64,000 bases of DNA from Ruegeria sp. THAF33 (GTDB lineage: Bacteria; Pseudomonadota; Alphaproteobacteria; Rhodobacterales; Rhodobacteraceae). This document shows, piece by piece, positions 28,697-37,514 of this stretch. The notes under the pieces were generated by a model. The model searched no databases. It saw only the letters and a list, made by a program, of their open reading frames with translations, and had not been told where the DNA came from. The stretch lies in the NCBI RefSeq assembly GCF_009363615.1, contig NZ_CP045384.1, forward strand, positions 1,920,501-1,984,500, written 5' to 3'. Every line of letters starts with the position of its first letter. The stretch's first letter is position 1. A program made the translations under genes and the position numbers.

Positions 28697-29263
28697 TCAG
28701 TAGATCCCGACTTCACTGCCGGGCTGTGCTGCCACCTTGAGCAGTTTGAACACGTAATCCGCAGCGGAACGGAAGCAGACCACGCGGAAGGTCTGTTCAT
28801 CATCCATCCAGAAAGCACCGGCCACCTGCGCCAGACGCGTGCGGCGGATCTGGCCGGGCAGGAATGCATCCGCCGACAGATCGACAGGTGCGACCTTGCC
28901 CAGTACCTCTCTTGCGCTGGCACCAGAGACGCTGAAGACGGCGCGGGCATCCGAGACATTGACCGCCAAAGCATGGGTGCCACTCAGGGCACCGACCATG
29001 TTGGCCAGTTTGGCTTCGACCTCGGCATAAGGCACCAGAACCAGCAACTCGTCTGTCGACATCCAAGCCACGCCGGTATCGCCAGTCACAAGCACCTGGC
29101 GCTGACCCGGCACTTTCTGACCGGTTGCATCCTTGACGGCCTTGGCCAGCACCTTGTCGGACAGGTCGCCGCGCAGGGTTATCATGCCTTGCAGGCCGCA
29201 TTCCTGGACCTTGGCGATGCCGTCATAGCTGGCGTGGTTCAATGCGCTGATGGGTTCAGACAT
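28697..29263 (-). CDS. soxG: Sarcosine oxidase gamma subunit
   Basis: SoxG is the small subunit of heterotetrameric sarcosine oxidase, which demethylates N-methylglycine to glycine, transferring the methyl carbon to tetrahydrofolate and making H2O2. It has 188 residues from ATG 29263, which has a GGGGAGAAG ribosome site and overlaps the soxA stop by eight bases. The recognisable MSEPISALNHASYDG start and the SARAVFSVSGASAREVLGKV stretch match GcvT-like SoxG. It is the last gene of soxBDAG, ended by the terminator at 28669. Confidence 0.92.
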   Translation of the reverse strand: MSEPISALNHASYDGIAKVQECGLQGMITLRGDLSDKVLAKAVKDATGQKVPGQRQVLVTGDTGVAWMSTDELLVLVPYAEVEAKLANMVGALSGTHALAVNVSDARAVFSVSGASAREVLGKVAPVDLSADAFLPGQIRRTRLAQVAGAFWMDDEQTFRVVCFRSAADYVFKLLKVAAQPGSEVGIY

Positions 29264-32200
29264 TCTGCTTCTCCCCGTCCTTGTCATAAAAGATCGGGTC
29301 CACGATCTTGGCTTTGTAGGTTTTGCCGTCCGTGCCCGGGAACTCGACGATCTCGCCCATGCGGTCGGGGCCGTGCTTGATCAGCCCCATGGCGATGCCT
29401 TTGCCCAGATTGGCCGAGTAATATGTCGACGTCACACGGCCGATCATGTTGCGCTGACCGTTGGCATTGACGCCCTCGCCCACCGCGTAAGCACCATCCG
29501 GCAGAACCGATCCGTCCACAGTCTCGAGACCGACCAGCTTCCAGCGCTCGGGATCCGCCATGTGGCTGCGGGAATGAGCACGTTTGCCCAGATAATCCTC
29601 TTTCTTCTTGGACAGCGCCCAGTGCAGCCCCAGATCCTGCGGGATCACGGTGCCGTCGGTCTCGTCCCCGATCATGATAAAGCCCTTCTCGGCCCGCAGG
29701 ATGTGCAGACATTCGGTTCCATACGGCATCACGCCGAACTCTTTGCCTGCCTCCATCAAGGCATCCCAGAACGCCTGACCCTGGCTGGCGGGAACAGCGA
29801 TTTCATAAGACAGCTCGCCCGAGAACGAAATGCGGTAGGCCCGGCAATCGAAGCCTCCGATCTTGCCATCGCGCCATTCCATGAAGGGCAGCGCCTCTTT
29901 GCTGACATCCATGCCGCCCAGCTTTTCAAGCAACTTGCGGGCGTTTGGGCCGACCACGGCGACCTGCGCGTATTGCTCGGTCACGTTGGCAACATAGACT
30001 TTCCAGTCCCACCATTCGGTCTGAAGCCATTCTTCCATGTGACCATGGATACGCTCGGCCCCGCCGGTGGTGGTGTGGCACAGCCATGTGTCCTCGTCGA
30101 TGCGGGCGACGACGCCGTCGTCGATCAGGAAGCCGTTTTCCGAACACATCAGGCCATAGCGGCATTTGCCGACCTTCAGCGTGGACATCATGTTGGTGTA
30201 CATCATGTCGAGGAACTTGCCTGCGTCCGGGCCTTTGACGATCAGCTTACCCAGCGTCGACGCGTCCAGCAGGCCGAGGTTTTCGCGGGTGTTTTTCACT
30301 TCGCGATTGACCGCGTCATGCACGGATTCGCCGGGGCGGACATAGGCATAGGCCCGGCGCCAGTGACCGACCGGCTCCCAGTCGGCGCCGTTCCTGTCGT
30401 GCCAGTTGTGCATCGGTGTCCGACGGATCGGCTGAAAGACCTCACCCCGGGCCTCACCGCCAATCGCACCCATCGAGATGGGCGTATAAGGCGGGCGGAA
30501 GGTGGTTGTGCCAACCTTGGGAATCTCGGATTCCAGCGCATCAGCAAGGATCGCCAATCCGTTGATGTTACTCAACTTACCCTGATCGGTCGCCATGCCC
30601 AGCGTGGTATAGCGCTTGGTGTGTTCGACGCTTTCATACCCTTCGCGCGCGGCCAGTTGGACGTCAGAAACCTTGACGTCGTTCTGGAAATCCAGCCAGG
30701 ATTTCATGCGCAATTGGACTTCTGCATTTGCCGGCATCAGCCAGACTGCTTCCATCGGCGCTTCAGCGGTTGTTTCCCCTGCGGGCGCCTTGGTGTTCTT
30801 GGGCTTGAAGCCAGCCGCCTTGGCGGCCGCCTTACCGGCCGCATGGGCGTCTGTCAGAACATCTTGCAACGCCAGAGGACCGTTGGACGCGCCAGCAGCA
30901 ACAACGAACCCTTTGCCGTCGGCCCCCAGCGGCGGACGCTGAGGATCCGGCCGGAAATGCGCGTTCGCCTCATCCCAGATCAGCTTGCCCCCGCAATGGG
31001 ACCACATGTGCACGACCGGAGACCAGCCGCCGGACATGGCGACTGCATCCGCCTCAACCTCTTCACGCGCGCCACCAACGCCTTCCTGGTTGCAGATGGC
31101 GACTTTCTTGACGCGCTTGCCGCCCTTGACCTTGGCAATGGCCTTGCCCGGATCAACGCGGATACCCAACTGGCGAGCTTCCTCTGCCAAAGGTCCGGCC
31201 GTTGCGCGTGCGTCAACAATGCGCAAAACATCCACACCTGCCTGTTTCAGTATAATCGCGGTGCGGTAAGCGTCATCATTGTTGGTGGCGACGATGACCC
31301 GATCGCCCGGAGTAACCCCCCAGTTCACAACATAGTCGCGCATGGCCGATGCCAGCATCACACCTGGAACATCGTTGCCAGCAAAGGACAATGGTCTTTC
31401 AATTGCACCCGTTGCAGTTACAATTTGCTTGGCGCGAATACGCCACAAACGGTGGCGCGGGCCCTGCACGCCCGGCGTGTGGTCCGTCAGGCGCTCGTAT
31501 CCCAACACATAACCATGGTCGTAAACACCCGCTCCCATGCAGCGCGTGCGCATGATGACGTTGTCCATTGTTTCGAGTTCGGAAACCAATTGTTCCACGA
31601 ACTTATCCACAGGCTCACCATCCACAGCGCCGCCGTCAACCGGAGCGCGACCGCCCCAATGCGCAGTCTGCTCGATCAGCAGGACCTTGCCACCGGATTG
31701 TGCCGCCGCCTTGGCCGCCTGCAAACCAGCCACACCGCCGCCGATCACCAGAACATCGGTAAAGGCGTAGAAATGTTCATAGGTGTCGGCATCCCGGTTG
31801 TCTTTGTCGGGCGCCTTGCCCAATCCCGCCGACTGCCGGATGAACGGTTCGTAGACGTGTTTCCAGAAAGGTTTGGGGTGGATGAACGTCTTGTAGTAGA
31901 AGCCGGCCGGCAGAAACCGGGCAAAGGCCGTGTTCACCGCACCGATGTCATATTCAAGACTTGGCCAATGGTTCTGTGAAATCGCGGTCAAGCCGTTGAA
32001 CACCTCGGTCGTCGTGGCACGCTGGTTCGGCTCGAACCGGTTGCCCTGCCCCAGGCCGACAAGCGCGTTTGGCTCTTCCGCGCCGCTGGCGACAACGCCG
32101 CGGGGACGGTGGTATTTGAACGACCGGCCAACCATCATCTGGTCATTGGCCAGCAGAGCCGAGGCAAGCGTATCCCCCTCATATGCCTGCATCGAGGTTC

Positions 32201-32270
32201 CGTTGAAGGTGAATGTGACCTTTTTCGACCGGTCAATCAGCCGGCCTTGTTTTGCGAGACGGGTGCTCAT
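29256..32270 (-). CDS. soxA: Sarcosine oxidase alpha subunit
   Basis: About 1004 residues from ATG 32270. The N-terminal 2Fe-2S-ferredoxin-like FTFNGTSMQAYEGDTLASAL and the VKYHRPRG-like KYHRPRGVVASGAEEPNAL region precede an NAD/FAD-binding Rossmann segment VIGGGVAGLQAAKAAAQSGG (about 175). The C-terminal 400 residues are an aminomethyltransferase (GcvT)-like domain that hands the methylene group to folate. Length and order are normal. It lies 70 bases after soxD and overlaps soxG. Confidence 0.96.
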   Translation of the reverse strand: MSTRLAKQGRLIDRSKKVTFTFNGTSMQAYEGDTLASALLANDQMMVGRSFKYHRPRGVVASGAEEPNALVGLGQGNRFEPNQRATTTEVFNGLTAISQNHWPSLEYDIGAVNTAFARFLPAGFYYKTFIHPKPFWKHVYEPFIRQSAGLGKAPDKDNRDADTYEHFYAFTDVLVIGGGVAGLQAAKAAAQSGGKVLLIEQTAHWGGRAPVDGGAVDGEPVDKFVEQLVSELETMDNVIMRTRCMGAGVYDHGYVLGYERLTDHTPGVQGPRHRLWRIRAKQIVTATGAIERPLSFAGNDVPGVMLASAMRDYVVNWGVTPGDRVIVATNNDDAYRTAIILKQAGVDVLRIVDARATAGPLAEEARQLGIRVDPGKAIAKVKGGKRVKKVAICNQEGVGGAREEVEADAVAMSGGWSPVVHMWSHCGGKLIWDEANAHFRPDPQRPPLGADGKGFVVAAGASNGPLALQDVLTDAHAAGKAAAKAAGFKPKNTKAPAGETTAEAPMEAVWLMPANAEVQLRMKSWLDFQNDVKVSDVQLAAREGYESVEHTKRYTTLGMATDQGKLSNINGLAILADALESEIPKVGTTTFRPPYTPISMGAIGGEARGEVFQPIRRTPMHNWHDRNGADWEPVGHWRRAYAYVRPGESVHDAVNREVKNTRENLGLLDASTLGKLIVKGPDAGKFLDMMYTNMMSTLKVGKCRYGLMCSENGFLIDDGVVARIDEDTWLCHTTTGGAERIHGHMEEWLQTEWWDWKVYVANVTEQYAQVAVVGPNARKLLEKLGGMDVSKEALPFMEWRDGKIGGFDCRAYRISFSGELSYEIAVPASQGQAFWDALMEAGKEFGVMPYGTECLHILRAEKGFIMIGDETDGTVIPQDLGLHWALSKKKEDYLGKRAHSRSHMADPERWKLVGLETVDGSVLPDGAYAVGEGVNANGQRNMIGRVTSTYYSANLGKGIAMGLIKHGPDRMGEIVEFPGTDGKTYKAKIVDPIFYDKDGEKQNV

Positions 32271-32337
32271 TGTGCGGGCCTTTCGCATGTGGAGGCGTCA
32301 AAGCCTCCGGCGGGAGTATTATTGAAAAGATGAAGCA

Positions 32338-32667
32338 TCAGGAGAACTCTCTCCACGTCCAGCCGGGCCGTTTGGCAGTGATGGCATCCTTGATGTCTTG
32401 CGGCGGCTCGGTGACCTGCGCGGAATAGGTGCCGAACACTTCGAGTGTCTGCGTGCAGCGCGCGGCGTGGAACCATTTGCCGCAGCCATTGGCGTGCCGC
32501 CAGCGCTCGAAATGAACACCTTTCGGGTTTTCACGCATGAACAGATAGTCGTGGAATTCGTCATCGGACGAGCCCGGACCGAAACGCTTCAGATGCGCTT
32601 CGCCGCCGGCGGCCAGTTCGGTTTCTTCGGCGTCTACGCCGCAATAGGGGCAATTCAGGATTAGCAT
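32338..32667 (-). CDS. soxD: Sarcosine oxidase delta subunit
   Basis: A 109-residue zinc-binding subunit. The ligand set CPYCG at the N-terminus, a histidine, and the central GCGKWFHAARC provide the conserved Cys/His pattern. It helps assembly of the alpha-beta complex. It sits between soxB (75 bases upstream) and soxA in the standard soxBDAG order. Confidence 0.95.
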   Translation of the reverse strand: MLILNCPYCGVDAEETELAAGGEAHLKRFGPGSSDDEFHDYLFMRENPKGVHFERWRHANGCGKWFHAARCTQTLEVFGTYSAQVTEPPQDIKDAITAKRPGWTWREFS

Positions 32668-32742
32668 CTTGTCATCCTTTTGGCGGTCGGTCGGCGCGGG
32701 GGCCGACCTGAATTCTGTTTTCTGGCACCTTCGGGAATCCCC

Positions 32743-33987
32743 CTAGTGCGCCACCCCGGCGGCGACGCTTTCGTCGATGAAGCGGCCTTCCTTGAAGCGG
32801 TCCATCGAGAAGGCTTCGGTCAGCGGTGAATGACCCGTCGCCATCAACTGTGCCATCCCCCAGCCGGAACCCGGAATCGCCTTGAAACCACCTGTGCCCC
32901 AGCCGCCATTGATAAAGCAGCCCTGCAACGGTGTTTTCGACAAGATGGGCGAGCGGTCACCTGTCATGTCCACGATCCCGCCCCACTGGCGCAGCATCTT
33001 CAGGCGCGAAATCATCGGGAAGGTTTCGACCAGCGCCCGCACTGTTTCCTCGATATGATGGAAAGACCCGCGCTGAGTGAAGTTGTTGAACCCGTCGGTG
33101 CCCCCGCCGATCACCATTTCGCCCTTGTCGGATTGCGACATGTAGCCGTGCACGGTGTTGGCCATCACGACAACATCCATGCAGGGTTTGATGGGTTCGG
33201 ACACCAGCGCCTGCAAAGCAACGGCTTCCAGCGGCAGGCGGAAGCCCGCCATCTCGGCCAACTGACCCGAATGGCCCGCGACGACGATGCCCAGCTTGTC
33301 ACAATCGATGGCACCCTTGGTGGTATCGACCCCGACAACGCGACCGTTTTCCGAGCGCACACCGGTGACTTCGCATTGCTGGATGATATCCATCCCCATC
33401 GCCGAACAGGCACGCGCATAGCCCCAAGCCACCGCATCATGGCGCGCAGTGCCCCCGCGTTCCTGCCAAAGGCCGCCCAGAACCGGATACCGGGGGCCGT
33501 CCAGATTGATGATTGGCACCAGTTGCTTGACGCGCTCGGGGCCGATCCATTCCGTCTTGACACCTTGCAGCGCGTTGGCATGGGCCGTGCGCTGGTAGCC
33601 GCGGATCTCGTGCTGGGTCTGCGCCAGCATGATGACGCCGCGCGGGCTGAACATGATGTTGTAGTTCAGTTCCTGGCTCAGGTCCTCGTAAAGGCTGCGC
33701 GCTTTCTCGTAGATCGCCGCCGACGGGTCTTGCAGATAGTTCGAACGGATGATCGTCGTGTTGCGACCGGTATTGCCTCCGCCCAGCCAGCCTTTTTCGA
33801 TAACCGCGACATTCTGGATGCCATAGTTCTTGCCAAGGTAATACGCGGTCGCCAGACCATGACCGCCAGCACCAACGATGATGACGTCATAGCGCTTCTT
33901 GGGTTCGGGTGAGCGCCAGGCGCGCTCCCATCCGGTGTGATAGCGCAGAGCTTCCCGCGCCACAGCAAAGGCTGAATAGTGTTTCAT
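32743..33987 (-). CDS. soxB: Sarcosine oxidase beta subunit
   Basis: About 414 residues. This is the catalytic DAO-family flavoprotein of the complex, with FAD site DVIIVGAGGHGLATAYYLG (about 36-54) and the conserved EKGWLGGGNTGRNTTIIRS. C-terminal motifs FINGGWGTGGFKAIPGSG and the His/Phe residues around the covalent FMN interface are typical. I chose ATG 33987 (MKHYSAF), as in most SoxB proteins; an ATG four codons upstream is possible. It is the first gene of soxBDAG. Confidence 0.95.
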   Translation of the reverse strand: MKHYSAFAVAREALRYHTGWERAWRSPEPKKRYDVIIVGAGGHGLATAYYLGKNYGIQNVAVIEKGWLGGGNTGRNTTIIRSNYLQDPSAAIYEKARSLYEDLSQELNYNIMFSPRGVIMLAQTQHEIRGYQRTAHANALQGVKTEWIGPERVKQLVPIINLDGPRYPVLGGLWQERGGTARHDAVAWGYARACSAMGMDIIQQCEVTGVRSENGRVVGVDTTKGAIDCDKLGIVVAGHSGQLAEMAGFRLPLEAVALQALVSEPIKPCMDVVVMANTVHGYMSQSDKGEMVIGGGTDGFNNFTQRGSFHHIEETVRALVETFPMISRLKMLRQWGGIVDMTGDRSPILSKTPLQGCFINGGWGTGGFKAIPGSGWGMAQLMATGHSPLTEAFSMDRFKEGRFIDESVAAGVAH

Positions 33988-34061
33988 GTGCGAATCCATC
34001 CGGTTCGGTGATTGGGCGCAGATATGCCGTGTGACGGCATTTTAACCCTGCCGTGCAACGC

Positions 34062-34081
34062 CGCAATATCGCACTATTGCG
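34062..34081. promoter_or_regulatory. Inverted repeat between soxB and ccmI
   Basis: CGCAATA and TATTGCG pair perfectly around TCGCAC in the divergent soxB/ccmI spacer, 75 bases upstream of soxB and 83 bases upstream of ccmI. It is a candidate operator, perhaps for sarcosine-responsive control. No regulator gene is adjacent, and the assignment is inference. Confidence 0.35.
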
Positions 34082-34163
34082 ACATGTCGCTCATTCGCGG
34101 CCATTTGTCCCTTTTGTCGGACGCCTCACAGGTCTAAGTCAGGGCAGCATCCTCGGAGGGACC

Positions 34164-35384
34164 ATGACGTTCTGGGTTCTGATTTTTCTTGTCGCGCTGC
34201 TGATCGCAGCTTTTCTCAGCTTTACCCTGCTGCGCAAACGCCGTGGGGATGAACCCGCGGCGGCATACGATCTGCGGGTTTATCGCGAACAGTTGGCCGG
34301 TGTGGACCGGGATCTGGCGCGCGGGGTCATTGGCGAGGCCGACGCTGAACGGGTGCGCACGGAAATTTCCCGTCGCATTCTGGCCGCAGATGATCAAATG
34401 AAGAAAGAGGGTGCCGGCGCCGGGCCATCTCGTGCGGTCTCGGTGTTGTCGATCCTGGCAATTTCGTTGCTTCTGATCGGCGGAGCATTGGCGATGTATC
34501 ATCGCACCGGGGCCGTGGGTTTGCCTGACATGCCGCTGACCGCACGGCTTGAACTGGCCAAGGAAGTGCGCGCCAATCGGCCATCCCAAAGCGCTGCGGA
34601 AGAACTGGCGACCCCGCCTCGACCTGCGCAGCTGGAAGAAAGCTATGCCTCGCTGCTGAAGCAGTTGCGGGAAACCGTTGCGAGCCGGCCGGATGATTTG
34701 CAGGGTCAGATGTTGCTGGCGCAGCACGAGACGAATGCGGGCAACTTCAAGGATGGGTACACCGCGCAGCAAAAGGTGATCGAGCTGTCCGGCGACAGCG
34801 CCACGGCTGATACCTATGCGGATCTGGCTGAAATGATGATTCTGGCCGCAGGGGGGTATGTCTCACCCGAAGCGGAACAGGCGCTGATCGAAGCGCTGAA
34901 CCGTGACCCCCGTCACGGCCCGGCGCGCTATTATTGGGGGCAGATGCTGGCCCAGATCGGGCGGCCGGACCTTGCCTATCGCATGTGGGTCGAAACGTTG
35001 CAGGATTCCCCCGCGGGTGCGCCTTGGGCCGAAGCAATTCGGGCTCAGATCGACGAACTGGCCTTTCGGGCCGGCGTTTTCAATGCACCGGATCTGAGCA
35101 CAGCACCCGGCCCCAGCCAGGAAGACATGGCCGCCGCCGCAGAGCTGAGCCCCGAAGAACGGCAGCAGATGATTCAGGGTATGGTGGACCAGCTGTCTGA
35201 TCGGCTGGCGACAGAAGGCGGATCCCCCGAGGAATGGGCCCGCCTGATCGCGGCCTTGGGCGTTCTTGGCCAGGGCCAGCGCGCCATCGATATCCGCGAT
35301 GAGGCCATGGAAGTCTTTGCCGGCAATTCAGAGGCGTTGCAGATCATCGATGCGGCGGCCCTTCAAGCCGGGATCGCTCAATGA
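34164..35384 (+). CDS. ccmI: CcmI cytochrome c biogenesis protein
   Basis: CcmI (CycH) is a membrane TPR protein that presents apocytochrome c to the CcmFH ligase. It has 406 residues from ATG 34164, chosen for its TCGGAGGGACC ribosome site and family start MTFWVLIFLVALLIAAFLSF. The two membrane spans are about 3-22 and 98-116, with a heptad-rich cytoplasmic loop between (YREQLAGVDRDLARGVIGE). The periplasmic C-terminal TPRs run from about 180 on. It overlaps ruvX by four bases and is unlinked to ccmABC. Confidence 0.94.
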   Translation: MTFWVLIFLVALLIAAFLSFTLLRKRRGDEPAAAYDLRVYREQLAGVDRDLARGVIGEADAERVRTEISRRILAADDQMKKEGAGAGPSRAVSVLSILAISLLLIGGALAMYHRTGAVGLPDMPLTARLELAKEVRANRPSQSAAEELATPPRPAQLEESYASLLKQLRETVASRPDDLQGQMLLAQHETNAGNFKDGYTAQQKVIELSGDSATADTYADLAEMMILAAGGYVSPEAEQALIEALNRDPRHGPARYYWGQMLAQIGRPDLAYRMWVETLQDSPAGAPWAEAIRAQIDELAFRAGVFNAPDLSTAPGPSQEDMAAAAELSPEERQQMIQGMVDQLSDRLATEGGSPEEWARLIAALGVLGQGQRAIDIRDEAMEVFAGNSEALQIIDAAALQAGIAQ

Positions 35385-35845
35385 TCCATGACGCTTTCGA
35401 AGAATTTGCAGCCGCGCTGCAACCGATGAGTGCCCTGATGGGACTGGATCTTGGGGAAAAGACAATCGGCGTCGCCGTGTCCGACCGCATGCGCGGTGTC
35501 GCCAGCCCGCTGGAAACGGTACGGCGCAAGAAATTCACACTCGATTCCGCGCGCCTGATCGAAATTGTGACCGATCGCGAGATCGGGGGCATCTTGCTGG
35601 GCCTGCCCAAGAACATGGATGGCAGCGAAGGGCCAAGATGCCAGTCAACGCGGGCATTTGCGCGCAATTTGTCCCGCCTGACCGAATTGCCCATCGGATT
35701 TTGGGACGAGCGGCTCAGCACGGTTGCGGCAGAAAAAGCACTACTTGAGGCGGATACGACACGAAAACGTCGCGGACAGGTTATTGATCACGTTGCGGCC
35801 AGTTATATCTTGCAAGGGGCGTTGGACAGGCTGCGCTTTTTGTAA
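35381..35845 (+). CDS. ruvX: RuvX/YqgF-type resolvase-fold nuclease
   Basis: A 154-residue RNase H-fold protein of the YqgF family, linked to pre-16S rRNA end processing and putative Holliday-junction resolution. Conserved acidic positions are in GLDLGEKTIGVAVSD (near 21-35), GLPKNMDGSEGPRCQ and DERLSTVAAEKALL, with the C-terminal DHVAASYILQG. It overlaps ccmI by the four bases ATGA. Confidence 0.94.
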   Translation: MIHDAFEEFAAALQPMSALMGLDLGEKTIGVAVSDRMRGVASPLETVRRKKFTLDSARLIEIVTDREIGGILLGLPKNMDGSEGPRCQSTRAFARNLSRLTELPIGFWDERLSTVAAEKALLEADTTRKRRGQVIDHVAASYILQGALDRLRFL

Positions 35846-35862
35846 CGGGTCGGAGACCAGTG

Positions 35863-36096
35863 ATGACGAATATGGTTTGGAAAAGGAATGAGGTCGAAAG
35901 CCCTTGTGTCCAGATCTGTGTCGTTCACCCGACTGAACGCATCTGTACCGGCTGCTATCGCACGATTGACGAAATCACCCGTTGGTCCAAGATGGACAGC
36001 AGCGAACGCGCCGAAATCATGGAAGATCTACCAACCAGAAAGCCGCGCCTCAGCAAACGTCGTGGCGGGCGTGCAGCGCGCATAAACGGTTCCTGA
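35863..36096 (+). CDS. DUF1289 small cysteine protein
   Basis: 77 residues starting at ATG 35863 after a GGAGACC ribosome site. It matches the DUF1289 pattern SPCVQICVVHP...CTGCYRTIDEI.RW, with four cysteines that could bind a metal, followed by a basic tail. The function is unknown. It is likely cotranscribed with ccmI-ruvX, 17 bases downstream. Confidence 0.9.
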   Translation: MTNMVWKRNEVESPCVQICVVHPTERICTGCYRTIDEITRWSKMDSSERAEIMEDLPTRKPRLSKRRGGRAARINGS

Positions 36097-36098
36097 AG

Positions 36099-36335
36099 TC
36101 AGCCAGCCTGCTTTGGGGACGTATCCCTGTGGTCATTGGATTCGTCGCGGACCGACCCGTTTGTGTGTTGTCCGCGCAGCTCTGACTCGAACAGTGCCGC
36201 GATTTCGGATCTGCTTGTTTTTGCAGTCCCGTATTTTTTCGCTGCACGTTGGACATGCTTCGTGCTGGTCTTGTCCGCCTTGAAAACTGGCGTCTTGCGT
36301 GCCGCAAATCTTTCCATCAATAACCTAAGTGTCAT
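36099..36335 (-). CDS. Small basic hypothetical ORF
   Basis: A 78-residue ORF starting at ATG 36335 with GGGAAG about eight bases upstream. The first half is basic (MERFAARKTPVFKADKTSTKHVQRAAKKYG) and the second polar and acidic. No family is recognised. Codon use is less biased than the neighbours, so it could be spurious. Confidence 0.35.
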   Translation of the reverse strand: MTLRLLMERFAARKTPVFKADKTSTKHVQRAAKKYGTAKTSRSEIAALFESELRGQHTNGSVRDESNDHRDTSPKQAG

Positions 36336-36464
36336 CGCAAACTTCCCGCTTCCAATAACTGTGCCGCCGCGGGCCGAGTTCGAGCTCCTAAAAGGGGCCA
36401 GCTCATGAACGCATCTGTTCAACGTGAGTGGAGGCCCGCAGCGACACGGCGTAGGTAAGGGCAT

Positions 36465-36749
36465 TTCCGGTCAAATTTAGGGGGAAAACACACGGTTTTT
36501 GGTCCGTGTTGACCTTAAGGTCAGAAATTCCACGGAAAAACCCACCAGTTCCCTTACGTCACAATTCTGGACCGGTACGGCATCAAGACCGGTTTCAAGA
36601 CATGTGGTGCGTGTCGTTCCGCGAAAAAAGCCAATCAGATTTGGTCAATTCGCGCTCAAAGGTGCTTTGTTCTGACCAGAGAACAAAGCACGCAAGCCGC
36701 CTGTTGGCTGCAATATCACAGGATGCAGGTTGAGGCGCAGAGCAGGGCC
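36465..36749. repeat. Intergenic region with three perfect inverted repeats
   Basis: No gene is seen. It holds a hairpin ACACGG/CCGTGT (36490-36509), immediately followed by the 14-bp palindrome TGACCTTAAGGTCA (36510-36523), and a perfect 12-bp stem GTGCTTTGTTCT / AGAACAAAGCAC around a six-base loop (36662-36691). None is followed by a T-run on either strand. It could be an RNA gene, a protein-binding region or a remnant of an inserted element. Confidence 0.5.
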
Positions 36750-37478
36750 TTATCCCGCGGCCAGCCAGGTTTTAGCGTTTTCGATTTCCTCGGACGGAAA
36801 GAACTGAGTCCGTGTGCCCAATACATGACTGGCGACACGTTGTGCCATGTGCTGCCAGCTTTTGTCCCCGACGATGGCCGCGCGATCCAGTTGTCCGATG
36901 TGGCGACTGGCCAGACGAAAATGCGCTGCAAGAGCGGACAACCCCTGCCAGCCGTCAAATTCCCGCAGGTCGATCAGCAACCGAAACCCGGAGCGGTCAT
37001 GCAACAAAGCGTCCAGGTCGCGCTCGGCCTGCTTGTACTCCTCGGGGTCCAGTTTTCCCAAAAGGCTGATCTGCACACATGGGCCCTCAAGATCGGTCAC
37101 GTGAATGGATCCCAGCGACTCGCGCATCCAGCGCCGGGCGGCTTCAAGCTCGGCCAGTTCAAAGACCTGAACGGGGCATGGCAGGATCGGGGCGGCCAAT
37201 CGGATGCTGGTTTGCACCCAGCCCTGATCGGCAACAACCGCGATCCGGTCAAACCCCCGCCAGTGGCTGAGCCCCAGCTTGGTGTCGGACCAGGCCGCGC
37301 CCAAATCATACCCCTTGAACTCTGGCTGCACGATGGTCAAAAGCCGAACGGAATCGTGTTCTGTCAGCGCTGCTTCGATTGCAGGAACCAGGACATCGGC
37401 ATAGTCGGCGCTGGTGACTTGCCCCGACAACTCTACTTTTATCAATGCACCATCAGAATTCGTATGGACCGTAATCAT
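36750..37478 (-). CDS. Tandem SpoIIAA-like (STAS-fold) protein
   Basis: 242 residues made of two related domains of about 120 residues. Each has the SpoIIAA-like order: beta strands, then an FDRIAVVADQGWVQ / LDRAAIVGDKSWQH element, then a C-terminal ELEAARRWM / EIENAKTWL helix. The family is soluble and lipid-pocket bearing in known structures, with no agreed function. Two fused copies are less common than one. It is a single gene, with no partner kinase or sigma factor nearby. Confidence 0.8.
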   Translation of the reverse strand: MITVHTNSDGALIKVELSGQVTSADYADVLVPAIEAALTEHDSVRLLTIVQPEFKGYDLGAAWSDTKLGLSHWRGFDRIAVVADQGWVQTSIRLAAPILPCPVQVFELAELEAARRWMRESLGSIHVTDLEGPCVQISLLGKLDPEEYKQAERDLDALLHDRSGFRLLIDLREFDGWQGLSALAAHFRLASRHIGQLDRAAIVGDKSWQHMAQRVASHVLGTRTQFFPSEEIENAKTWLAAG

Positions 37479-37514
37479 CGGTCAAATCCTCCAAAGCCAA
37501 ACAATGACAGGAGG

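Noticed and set aside
29250..31979. Very long open frame on the plus strand opposite soxA
   Set aside because: It is the complement of a certain gene with family motifs; the plus frame has no recognisable protein features and is a GC-rich antisense artefact.
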